Source: Turritopsis dohrnii | Taxonomy: Eukaryota; Cnidaria; Hydrozoa; Anthoathecata; Oceaniidae | Reading direction: 5' to 3' | NCBI GenBank assembly: GCA_027922465.2 | Contig: BQMF02000327.1 | Location: 248,001-312,000, forward strand | Length of the DNA stretch: 64,000 nt | Shown: positions 22,207 through 32,090 of the stretch, one piece after another | Layout: each line of letters begins with the position of its first letter | Position numbering within the stretch: the first letter of the stretch is position 1 | Position numbers and translations under genes: made by a program | Notes under the pieces: model-generated | What the model was told of the DNA's origin: nothing | The model's input: the letters and a program-made list of their open reading frames with translations, nothing else | Databases searched by the model: none

Positions 22207-22357
22207 TATTTGATTTTTTGAATCCCTGAGAATGCAGATACAAAACAGAAACTTTGTCACCCTGAAAATCCTGAATGTTAACAAATATAACATATTGGGA
22301 TCTAAAGCACTCTTTCATAACAAAACCCAAACTATGTATTTTCGCAAGAAGACTTAC

Positions 22358-22939
22358 ACCGTCGCTGAATTCGTTGTGCTTCTAGAAGAAACTATAGAAT
22401 CATCACTATCGAAGCTAGCACTGCTACCACCGCCAACGCCCGACATACCGAGCAGTTGCATCAATTGTGATTGGTCCATGTTGTTCAATAGACTTTGTAA
22501 ACTGGAGTCACCTGCAAAGGAAATTAAATGTCAATAACAATGGTTTCCTAGGAAATTAAAAAATTAACATTAAAAAACTAACATTTGATATAATGAGAGT
22601 ATTGTTGTGTTTTTAGTCAAGATGAATCATTTTGAAAGCTTACAATCACATACACTTAATCATACCTAATTGATCTCCGAGAGAGGCAAGTGCAGGTTGC
22701 AATCCCGCCAGAGCACTTCCTCCACCGCCACCTGAATTTCCTGCAGAACCAAGAGTTGGTGGATTATTCAGAAGATCATTGACTTTCTTGCAATACTCTT
22801 CATCCTTGCTGTCTTTTGGTTCTTGCATCCAAAAAAAGAATTTTCGATTGGATGACTTAAATTTGAGGATGAAGACACGTCCTGTGGTGCATTGAGGAAC
22901 TTTTTTGAATTCGATATCATCAGGAAAAATGATGAGATT
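22358..22939 (-). CDS. ADRM1: Proteasomal ubiquitin receptor ADRM1/Rpn13, two internal exons
   Basis: Exon 22939-22666 follows acceptor GTATTTTACAG and ends at donor G|GTATGA. It encodes the C-terminal half of the Pru (ubiquitin/Rpn2-binding) domain: [56 protein letters not shown], then a Gly-rich linker. Exon 22511-22358 follows acceptor TTTGCAG, continues in phase with [19 protein letters not shown], then a Ser-rich stretch to donor GTAAGT. ADRM1 sits on the proteasome base through Rpn2 and recruits ubiquitinated clients and the deubiquitinase UCH37. The N-terminal Pru exon and the C-terminal DEUBAD exons were not found in the window. Intact splice phases argue for a real gene rather than a processed copy. 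Confidence 0.9.
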
Positions 22940-23517
22940 CTGTAAAATACAATAATCCATGGTCATATATATGTGTCAAAACAAAAATAAAAACTACATG
23001 CAACTCCAGTAATCCATGATTATGTAGGTCAAAATATAATAGACTATTCAGTGCCCAGTTTTGTTACATTCTAGTTGAAACTTTAGAAGGATACAAAAAA
23101 CTTGATTTCTGAAAATAGGTTCTTTTGACAAAATTTTCTTTTCAATCAAAAAGATAAATAGTGATAAAAGACCAATTAAATTGAAAGTGATATTTACCAT
23201 TAAGAAAATTCATGAGTTAAATTTTCATTTATTCATTACTTTTATAATAGAAAAAATGCATTGCTGAAGTTCCCTTGGCCACCATGAACATTTTTCTACA
23301 CACGTTGGTGTAATATTTCTCAATATGGTTATTTTCCAGTGAATAATTTTCTAATAAAGCTACCTGATTTGTTCTTTTAAAAGGTAAGGGAAACCTTAGC
23401 GAAAACTCTAACTAGGGTAAGCCGGGGTAAAATGGGATAAATGAGACAGGTATAGGTAAAACGGGAAACTGGACCAAAAACATTCTGTAATGGTCAAAAT
23501 GTTATACTAATGATCTG
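22940..23517. other. ADRM1 intron or upstream sequence, no gene seen
   Basis: AT-rich sequence between the ADRM1 acceptor and the BEL/Pao element. A short purine-rich stretch at 23385-23470 (GGTAAGCCGGGGTAAAATGGG) has loose repeats. Nothing else is supported. Confidence 0.6.
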
Positions 23518-23731
23518 TGTTATAAATTTGAATGTGTTAACCAAGGAAGGAGACGGTTGTTTATACAATTTCTACAAGGTTCTTTTATAAATATAACTAA
23601 GTTGATCTACATCATGTATATACGCTGGCTCATTCACGTTGGAAGGGGGCCTCGTGGTCAGATGGTAGCCATTTATATTTCGTTGTATATTTTACAGAAC
23701 ACAGAACGCACGCCTCAGTTCAATATTTACA
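23518..23731 (-). repeat. 3' LTR of BEL/Pao element
   Basis: 214 bp, TGTTATAAATTTG...CAATATTTACA. It is preceded outside by ATCTG and followed inside (minus-strand upstream) by a short purine-rich GTGCGGGAG, a candidate polypurine tract. Confidence 0.95.
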
Positions 23732-25144
23732 CTCCCGCACAAGAAGTGCACAGTTAATTTTCTTTCCTAGACTATTCTTTCTCAGACTGTAAGATTTGAA
23801 TGGAACTGCACGTGGATTTAATTTTGAGCGACCAAGACGAGATACTTTTTCGTCGACATCAGGCACATCAACAATAGAGCGGTCATTGACACAAGACGTG
23901 GAGCCAGGACGATCACCGACGCAAGACGTGCAACTTTTATGATCACCGTTGCAAGATGTGGAATCAGGACGATCACCGATGTAAGACGTGGAATCAGGAC
24001 GATCACCGATGTAAGACGTGGAACCAGGTTGATCGCCGACACAAGACGTGGAACCAGTACGATCACCGACGCAAGACGTGGAACCAGTACGATCACCGAC
24101 GCAAGACGTGGAACCAGTACGATCACCGACGCAAGACGTGGAACCAGTACGATCACTGACGCAAGACGTGGAACCAGTACGATCACCGACGCAAGACGTG
24201 GAACCAGGACGATCACCGACACAAGACGTGGAACCAGGAAGATCACCGACGCAAGACGTGGAACCAGTACGATCACCGACGCAAGACGTCGAACCAGTAC
24301 GATCACCGACGCAAGACGTGGAACCAGTACGATCACCGACGCAAGATGTGGAACCAGGACGATCACCGACACAGGACGTGGAGCCAGGAAGATCACCGAC
24401 GCAAGACGTGGAACCAGGACGATCACCGACGCAAGACGTGGAACCAGTACGCGAAACAGGAACAGTTGAATCTCCAACAGACGAGACAGGAACAATTTCA
24501 AGACTACCACCAACACATGACGTATTCGGAACATTATCAGGAACACTAACATTATTTTGGGCTCTAGCTTTTATAGTCGGCTGATTTCCCTCCCGAACAC
24601 CGAATGAGCCACGCGATGAAGAATTGTCTTTCTGCTGTCGGTCTATCTTGACATTTGTAGCACCTGAAAGATTAAGAGAACCCCAACCCTGGGCTTCTAG
24701 GGGGTACAACAGTTCGAGTGGCCGTCGAATTTCAGATTTTTTGTTTGTTCCCAAGACTAAAATTGCCCCCCTGATAATACCTTTTCTCCCAATGATAAGT
24801 TCTTTAACCCTTCCAACCTTCCAGTTTTGACGTTTAACCTTCGTTTCGTGAATAAGCACTAGGTCGCCAACTTTTGGATGTGCATTTAGTTGGCCAGTAC
24901 GGTGGAAGATCCTCAATCCAGTGAGATATTGACGGTACCATCTATTACGTGCATCTTCTAGGACTTTGATCAAGTGGTGGTAGCTATCATGTAAATTGTC
25001 ATTGATCGTGTCAGATGTTGATGGCAACCCAATTATCCTCTTCCCACAGATCAAATGAGAAGGTGTCAGACTTTCCACAACATCATCCGCACCAACGTAA
25101 GTCAAAGGTCTACAATTCATGGCTACCTCAATTTCAACCAAAAT
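23720..25144 (-). CDS. BEL/Pao integrase C-terminus with decapeptide-repeat tail
   Basis: After the MITE break the frame resumes with VEIEVAMNCRPLTYVGADD, then the SPSHLI-like TPSHLICGKRIIGLP, and the C-terminal integrase domain (VGDLVLIHETKVKRQNWKVG; RRPLELLYPLE). An Asn/Ser-rich linker leads into 19 tandem copies of a ten-residue unit (consensus GSTSCVGDRT/P), and the frame ends soon after (LLVRECKY). BEL integrases normally end after the C-terminal domain with a short tail, so the Cys-containing repeat is an unusual extension. The reading frame is intact over 1.4 kb. The last codons run into the LTR. Confidence 0.8.
   Translation of the reverse strand: MLVEIEVAMNCRPLTYVGADDVVESLTPSHLICGKRIIGLPSTSDTINDNLHDSYHHLIKVLEDARNRWYRQYLTGLRIFHRTGQLNAHPKVGDLVLIHETKVKRQNWKVGRVKELIIGRKGIIRGAILVLGTNKKSEIRRPLELLYPLEAQGWGSLNLSGATNVKIDRQQKDNSSSRGSFGVREGNQPTIKARAQNNVSVPDNVPNTSCVGGSLEIVPVSSVGDSTVPVSRTGSTSCVGDRPGSTSCVGDLPGSTSCVGDRPGSTSCVGDRTGSTSCVGDRTGSTSCVGDRTGSTSCVGDLPGSTSCVGDRPGSTSCVGDRTGSTSCVSDRTGSTSCVGDRTGSTSCVGDRTGSTSCVGDRTGSTSCVGDQPGSTSYIGDRPDSTSYIGDRPDSTSCNGDHKSCTSCVGDRPGSTSCVNDRSIVDVPDVDEKVSRLGRSKLNPRAVPFKSYSLRKNSLGKKINCALLVRECKY
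23884..24453 (-). repeat. 30-bp coding minisatellite, 19 units
   Basis: Unit on the plus strand: GATCACCGACGCAAGACGTG followed by GAACCAGTAC. Nineteen units, diverging towards the low-coordinate end (Tyr-Ile and Asn variants there). The 30-bp period is a multiple of three, so it keeps frame, and unit sequences lack stops in several frames, which explains the long shadow frames on both strands here. Confidence 0.92.
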
Positions 25145-25463
25145 TAGCGGCTTTCATAAGATTCGTGTTCCAGTTATATGACTACGAATTTGTATGGACT
25201 TTTTATCAAAAATGTTTTTTAAAAGTCTCAATGTTTGAGAGACTTTTTAATTAGAGAATCAACATTAAGTTAATGTTTCAGTTGCTATGGATTTTTAAAC
25301 ATTTGACTATTGTTAAAATCCCAAGGCAGTAAATTAATTTGTCAGCTGAAATTACTGCACTCTCTAACACGGGTATTTTAAAAAAGCTTATTTTCTAAAT
25401 TTCCCCACAGACTTGTATTGAAAGTTTCGTATAATGTAAAACACGAATCTATGAAAGCCGCTA
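25145..25463. mobile_element. MITE inserted in BEL/Pao integrase
   Basis: Inverted ends TAGCGGCTTTCATAAGATTC and (complement of the right end) TAGCGGCTTTCATAGATTCG, with CGTGTT shared, bound 319 bp that interrupt the integrase between its catalytic Glu and the conserved MNCRP segment. The host sequence re-joins in frame if AT or ATT is taken as the target duplication. No ORF. Confidence 0.7.
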
Positions 25464-28306
25464 ATTGTCCCAAGACCTTCAAAACTAATGTTTGACCTAC
25501 CAAGAGTCTTTTTTAAAGCATCTTTCGTCATTTTGACCATTCTCTCCCAAAATCCACCCCACCACGGTGATTTCTCCAAGATAAATCTCCATTCAATCTT
25601 CAGAGATGATAGGTGGTCAACTACTTTAGCTTCATTCGCAAGTTTCAACAAATGTTTATTTGCAGCCTTAAAGGTTTTTGCATTATCTGAGATCATTAAA
25701 GAAGGAATCCCTCTCCTTCCACAAAACCTTCTGAAAGACTCCAAAAATGACTCAGCTGTCATATCACTAACAACCTCAAGATGAATTGCCCGAAACGTGG
25801 CACATGGCATCACTGAAAAAAACATAAAGTGGTCCCAAATAGTCTAGGCCAACATTCTCAAACGCAGAAACCTTGGTTGAGACTCGAAATTCTGGCAAGG
25901 TACCTTCCTTTGGAGAAGGAAAGGGTTTACCCTGTGCTTTCTGACATACCAAACATTTTGCCAACACACTTTTAACAAATTGTCTACCCCTAGTAATCCA
26001 AAATCTGGACCTCAACTCAGCTAGGGTGGAAGACACGCCTAAGTGTTTGACTTTGGAGTGAGCTTTCAACACAACAAGTTTTGCAACATGACAATTCCTT
26101 GGAATAAAAATTCTACTGCACGAGCCTTCTTCCTCAAGACGCCCTACAGTCTCAAGGACACCATCTCCGTTCACCTGGAGTTGTAATGACTTCTCAACAT
26201 CCCTTTGTCTTTCATCACTGAGCCCAGCCTGTGACATTTGCAAGACTACAATCTCCGCGTCCTTGATCTCTTTTGTGTTAAGGTGACCAGACTTGACTAC
26301 TAATGTCTTTTTCGCATTGAAACAAAATCTAAAAACCCAAGCAACAGAACGGACAAGACTAACAAAGTTGCTAAAGCGAGAGAATTCAACGAGAGGAACA
26401 ACCGAATTGGATAACAATGAAGTGGAAACTTTTACTTCTTTTCTGACTGAACGTTCAGTTACCTCATCCAAGACAAGACTCTGTGGTGGCCAGTTTGTTG
26501 AATTCTCTCCAAGCCAACTGGGACCATGCATCCAATCACCTTCAGTAAATTCAGAAACTGAAGAAACGCCTCTAGTGATCAAGTCAGAAGGATTCTCTTT
26601 TCCTGGACAATGTCTCCAAGTGCCTCCAACAGATTTTTCCTTAATGGTCTTGATTTTATTCCGGACAAACTGTTTCAGGTCCATTCCATCCTTCATCCAA
26701 TGTAAAACAACCATTGAATCTGTCCAGAAGTTGGGACTAGAAATTTTAACAAGCTCAGACAATGCAGAACAAACTCTATGTACAAGAAGACTCAACACAT
26801 ATGCTCCAAGGAGTTCAAGTCTAGGAATTGAAGTCGGTTTCAAAGGAGCAACCCGAGATTTGCTTGTTACTAGGTCTGACTTCCGAGAATGAGTTTCTAC
26901 CAGGTAGACAACAGCACCATATGCTTCAGCACTGGCATCAGAAAACCCATGAATTTCAACTGTAGCTCCTCTTTGAAATCCATCAACACCAAGGAAATAA
27001 AAGCGTGGAATCTTTACTACATCAAATTTCGACAAAAGTTTCAACCACCCTTGCCACTTCACCTGCAGATCATCCTCCACTACACAATCCCAATCAGAAT
27101 TCGACTTGTGGATTTTCTGTAAAAGAACTTTTGCAACAATGAAAATTGGTGACAATAATCCAAGAGAATCAAACAACTGTGCAACAACAGAAACAACACT
27201 CCTCTTTGTTACCTTCATTGACATAAACCTCAAGGCAAACTCCTTCAAATTAAACTCAAAAACATCACAATCTTTGTCCCAAGGGATTCCCAAAACCTTT
27301 GAGTCTGTTGTAGAACAATCCTCAATCTCAGCAATTGTTGCTGCCAACACTTTGTTGTTTGTTCTCCACTTCCGAAGGTTAAAGTTACCTTCTTTCATGA
27401 CTGTCTTCGCCTTCTGGTACAGGTCGAATGCCTTTTCCACATCAAATTCACCTGCACATAAATCACCACATACAGTGCCTTTAATATCAATTCTAAGAGT
27501 TCTTTATTATCCTTGTACTTTTCAAGATGATTTTGAACCGTGGCAGTCAAAATGAAAGGGCTCGGATTCAATCCAAATGTAACCCTAGTTTGGCGAAGAA
27601 CAACAAGTTTGTCATGATCATCCTTTTCGAACCATAAGAACCTCAAGACATCTCTATCCTCTGGTCGAACACTTATCATCAAAAAGGCTTTCTCAATATC
27701 ACCTAACAAAGCAACTGGATACACACGTAGACGTAAAAGGATATCAAAAAGTTCTGGATTCAAGGAAGGACCAGCTTCCAGACACTGGTTCAAAGATGGA
27801 TTTTTGCCTATTTGACATGAAGCATCAAACACTACTCTCAACTTAGTAGTTTCACGATCTTCACGAACAACACCATGATGAGGAAGATAATGAGTCCAAC
27901 CACTAGGACCATGATCATCGTGTTTGACAATTTCAACCACACCATTTTTTATCTGATCTTTGATATACTCACTATATCTTTCAAAAAAATCTGGTTGATG
28001 CTGAAACTTTCTTTTCAGACTCATCAACCGTTGCTTATCAACAGACAGGTTGGTTGGAAGTTCGTCATGGAATTCCTTCCGAGGAAGACTAACTTCATAG
28101 CGTTCACCGTTATGACCAATGGAGTCCTTGAATTTCCGGACAATCGTCATCTCATCATCCTCATGAACTTGATCAATTCCAAGGGACTCGAGTTCCCAAA
28201 ACCGAGACAGGTTATCATTAATGCTCGTAGGAGATGAATTTAGAAAGAGAGGTGGTAACCAATGATGCAGTGTTACCTTCAACAGGACCACTGACCAACC
28301 AGCCAA
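25388..28306 (-). pseudogene. BEL/Pao RT, RNase H and integrase core, frameshifted
   Basis: The RT N-terminal frame 28306-27395 holds RFWELESLGI, GWTHYLPHHGVV, LRVVFDASCQ, ALLGDIEKAFLMISVRPED and RFLWF. The frame breaks at the catalytic YVDD site (near 27480). There ALYVVIYVQV appears where a YVDD would be, a one-base loss in the active-site codon. Frame 27440-25776 holds the RT thumb, RNase H (HGFSDASAEAYGAVVYL), the integrase zinc finger (HVAKLVVLKAHSKVKHLG...CLVCQKAQG) and the first catalytic Asp (GLDYLGPLYV). Another frameshift near 25800 leads to 25825-25388 with ISDNAKTFKAAN and the Glu motif WWGGFWERMVKMTK. RNase H and integrase motifs are intact individually. Confidence 0.9.
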
Positions 28307-30092
28307 ACACAGATTTCGTCCCTACTGGACCCTCATCACCACGACAGATTTCCCCACTGACAAATCTGTGGTATTGATCAACCCCAATCAAAATACTAAT
28401 GTCTGAACTAGATGGAGAATCATCAGCTAAATCAAGGTGAGCCAAATGCTCATATGTCTCCAACTGGACATGTTGATTTAGTGATGAACTGGTGATTTTT
28501 GGGACGACCAATGCAGAGAATGGGAAAGACTTCCCTCCAAACCGACTCTTAAGGTTTAGATAAGTCATCTGGTATGTCTTGAAGCCTTGAGACGCACCAC
28601 CAAATCCAGAAATTGACATTCTATGTGTGCCCACACTTTTCAATTTCAATGAATCATTTAAACCTTGGGTGATATAGCTGTCATTTGATCCAAGATCAAA
28701 TACAACTCTGACAAATTTATTTATCTTGGGATCAGATGGGTTGACAGCCTTTATTGTGGCAGTTTGTAGCAGTGTAGATGCCTTGGCATTTACAAGCAAC
28801 CCTGTCGATTCTGTTTCATTGCCCTTGCAGAGACTCTCATGATGACATTTGTTGCAAAGCCTGCACATCTTGTTAGAATTACACTTATTTGAACCATGAC
28901 CTAAGCCTAAACAGAGAAAACATCGTTGATTTCGTTTCACATATGACCAGCGAGCATCTACATCAGTCACAATATCACATTTTACAGACAAGTGTTTCCC
29001 ACGACAGAAAGTACACTTGACTCCACCTTCAGGAGTTCCCTTGGTACTGTTGATAGTCAGAGCCCTTGAACTTCCCCCATGGGTACTTTTCCCATCATCA
29101 GAGCGTTTGGTGTGATTTTCTTTTGGCGTTGACGACTTGGACACTGCATCACATTTCTCTCTTGCTTCCAACTCTTGTTTGAAACATTTTAGAAGTACAT
29201 CAAAGGTCCAATTGTCATTCGAAAATTGCCTCAAGATGATCAACCTAATGTCATCAGGTACCTTGCTCATAATGACAGGGACAAGCAAACATCCATACTG
29301 ATCTGACTTAATGCCTAAAGATTGAAGGCAACGTACATTCACCTCAATCTAGTCATACACTGCACGAAGCTGTTTGACATCTGTACCAGTCTTCACAGGG
29401 ACAATCTGTAACAAGGTATCCATATGGTGAGTGATCACTACCTGTTTACTACCGAACCTATCCTGTAACAGAGTGACAGCTTCCTTGTAGTTTTCCTTTG
29501 ACAACTCAAGCCCAGAAATTGCTGTTGCTGCTTTGCCTTCTACAAGACCTTTAAAAAAATTGAACTTTTCCACATCTTCAATGTGAGAATGCTTTCCAAC
29601 AGCAGCCTGAAAAGAATCCCAAAAGCTTCTCCACTGACTGGGGTTGCCATTGAATTTCTTGATTTCTAGTTTAGGAAGTTTCACAGAAATGGGTGCTGGT
29701 GACACAACAGAAGGAGATGACATAGGTTTTTGTTTTGACAAAATCATGTCCACCGCAGTCACCAAAGTCTCAGCCCTTCTATAAATTTTGGCAGACTCAA
29801 CACAAAGCCCATCTACCTCACCATCATCTTCCACCAAACAAAAATATTCATTATCATGTTTGACAAGTTCTTGCTTCAACTCAATGAGGGAAGCTTTGCT
29901 ACCAATAAGAGCAGCTAACAGCGGTTCCTTCTCCTCATCCTCGCGAGATTTGAACTTAAACAAGTTCCTGTCAAGATCATCCATGATCTCCTCACACATA
30001 GTCTTTTTCATTTTTCTTTTGCGCCTGGCAAGAATTACTGCCCTATCTGTCTCAGTCATTCTCTTAGCAAAAGAAACAAACAAAACCTTACA
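28218..30092 (-). pseudogene. BEL/Pao Gag, zinc knuckles and protease with one nonsense codon
   Basis: Gag (DUF1759-type: LPKLEIKKFNGNPSQWRSFW; FNFFKGLVEGKAATAI) runs from the probable start MTETDRA near 30060 to a TAG at 29349-29351. The same frame resumes with IEVNVRCLQSLGI, so a single nonsense change splits Gag. Downstream are cysteine-rich knuckles (CTFCRGKHLSVKC; CFLCLGLGHGSNKC; CRLCNKCHHESLC) and a retropepsin-like domain (VRVVFDLGSNDSYIT; ISGFGG; ILIGVDQYHRFVSG; GWLVSGP). The frame then ends at 28218, overlapping the RT frame (28306), so a frameshift is needed. Confidence 0.88.
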
Positions 30093-30694
30093 AAAAAATA
30101 ATTTGGCACTGCACTCTACAGTCCAATGTCTCAACCAGACGAAAAGATGTTTTGACGACAAACAAATTTTCTGCTATAACGTCTAGCAAACCACTCAGGT
30201 TTTATGAGAAAAGATCTTGGCGCTGTGCGTACACAGCAAGCCTCAGAAAGATCTAAAAGAAGTTGCCTTATCTACAACCAACCCAAAATTCAAAATGTTT
30301 CCTTCCTCTTCAAACATCAAGATCCAGAAGATAAATTTTATAAAAATACTTTTTAGCACATAAAGAGATCAACCTACATTCGGCACAAACTCCTCGAGAA
30401 AAAATAACAAAAAAAACTGGGACGCTTTAAGTTAAGCAGCTTATTAGTCTATAAAAACAAAAATAGCAAAACAAGCCCTAAAAACATCATAGCCCTCCCA
30501 ACTATTTCTCAATTTTTAATACACTACATACAAACAAAAAAAAACCCCTTAAGATATGCCTTACCGAATTGCGGTTTACATACAAAGACGACGAGTTCAC
30601 TCGAACTTTTGCTTGAAAGAAATAGGGATATAACCTTTCCCCCAACACAAAAAAAGTATATACCACTTCTCTAGAGGACTGTATTATATGCTGT

Positions 30695-30713
30695 TAGTTG
30701 ATTCGGTGGACCA
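30695..30713 (-). promoter_or_regulatory. BEL/Pao primer-binding site
   Basis: Immediately inside the 5' LTR, minus strand, the sequence begins TGGTCCACCGAATCAAC. It starts with TGG and abuts the LTR end, as expected for annealing to a tRNA 3' CCA end. I did not identify the tRNA. Confidence 0.7.
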
Positions 30714-30927
30714 TGTTATAAATTTGAATGTGTTAACCAAGGAAGGAGACGGTTGTTTATACAATTTCTACAAGGTTCTTTTATAAATATAACTAAGTTG
30801 ATCTACATCATGTATATACGCTGGCTCATTCACGTTGGAAAGGGGCCTCGTGGTCAGATGGTAGCCATTTATATTTCGTTGTGTATTTTACAGAACACAG
30901 AACGCACGCCTCAGTTCAATATTTACA
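30714..30927 (-). repeat. 5' LTR of BEL/Pao element
   Basis: 214 bp matching the 3' LTR except for GGGGG/AGGGG near 30840 and TGTAT/TGTGT near 30885. ATCTG follows outside it. Confidence 0.95.
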
Positions 30928-31404
30928 ATCTGTTCTTTTATTTTTCTCTTGTTATTTCGGTTAGCTTCATATTTTCATAGTTGCTATTATCACAAAAATA
31001 TTTCCAAACACAACATTAAATTGATCTCCTTAAAGGTAAAGCTTTATTGAATTATGGTTTCATAAAAATGTTAGATTTAAATTTATGCCAGAATTTTTGT
31101 GTGTTTTCGGCGTGATATATAATTATTTAGTTTGAAAGCGAAATTTCTCTGAATAGACATGTTATTATCAGATCAATGAAGGTGAAAAGGGGTCATTGAA
31201 GTGATATCCACATACCTTAAAGTTACAATAAGTCGCGTATATACACAAAAATTCGCAACCACAAATTATCGCAAGCAAATTCTCATGACTTTTGCGACAT
31301 TCTGTGTACACCACATTTTTCTTTTTTAGGATTTCCGACTTATTGTGCCCGTGACTTTTAAATATTTTTCAAGTCTCCAGCTATTTTTTCTCATTTCTGG
31401 GAAG

Positions 31405-31485
31405 ATGAACCTGAAGAATTGCCTTCGTAAAATTGCCAAATATCCTTCAGTTGTACTCCAACGTCTGTTTGCATGCTTTGTTGTT
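31405..31485 (+). CDS. Possible first coding exon of an unidentified gene
   Basis: ATG at 31405 opens 27 codons (MNLKNCLRKIAKYPSVVLQR, LFACFVV) ending exactly in phase at a consensus donor GTAAGT. The peptide is basic and amphipathic with no acidic residue, as in mitochondrial presequences. No downstream exon is visible because repeat copy A starts 180 bp later. It lies beside the BEL/Pao insertion, in unique sequence. The remainder of 30928-31668 shows nothing else. Confidence 0.3.
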
Positions 31486-32090
31486 GTAAGTAATGACCAT
31501 TAGATTGCAAATGTACAGAAAACAAGTCCAATTATGACTGCAGTCTAAATCTAAAAAACATAATAGCAGACAAAAGAGAGGGGCAGGGGTTCGGTCAGCA
31601 TTTTTTTAGATATTGCGACATGTTCCGTTATCAATTTTTTTCCGAGTCAGAGATTCTCTTCCTGAAGACAGCCACCTTTCTGATGAAACAGAGATCATCA
31701 CTGCATTGAATGACATCACAACTTCACTGATTTTACATATCAAAAGATTCTAAAAAGAGTTAAAAAATATATTCTATCTATAAAATGCATATTCTGACTG
31801 CCTAAAATTTGAGATCAATACTTCAACTTCTTTTTATGGAAGGTTTCCGTAAAAGTATGCCAAATAGCGCTATACTGATTCGCTTTGTGCATACCACTTC
31901 GATAATAACGCTGACTCAGCAGTTTCATATCTTTTCATAAAAAAATGTTTTCACTTGGGCATTTTGATAATATATGTTTAATGATTAAATGTGGAGATAA
32001 AATAAAGTTTGAATTACAAGTAGTTTAAGGAAGGAAGTCGCTATTCGAAGAATCACTTTGTTCGTCCTCTGAAGTTGTGAAGTTTTGTTC

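Larger units (their letters stand above)
23518..30927 (-). mobile_element. Complete BEL/Pao LTR retrotransposon
   Basis: Two 214-bp LTRs (23518-23731 and 30714-30927) begin TGTTATAAATTTG and end CAATATTTACA. They differ at only two positions that I can see. The element is flanked by a perfect 5-bp duplication ATCTG (23513-23517 and 30928-30932). Internal order on the minus strand is Gag (DUF1759-type), zinc knuckles, protease, RT, RNase H and integrase, as in BEL/Pao. Coding frames are broken in several places and a MITE sits in the integrase. Such high LTR identity with so much coding damage suggests the copy was mobilised in trans. Confidence 0.95.

Noticed and set aside
23939..24584. Long plus-strand frames across the 30-bp repeat
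   Set aside because: They arise because the repeat unit lacks stops in several frames. Only the minus frame is continuous with recognised integrase sequence.
26293..27555. Plus-strand frames opposite BEL/Pao pol
   Set aside because: Shadows of the RNase H and RT frames on the minus strand.
28298..29362. Programmed readthrough of the BEL/Pao Gag stop at 29349
   Set aside because: BEL elements normally have a single open Gag-Pol, and other lesions are present, so a nonsense mutation is the simpler reading.
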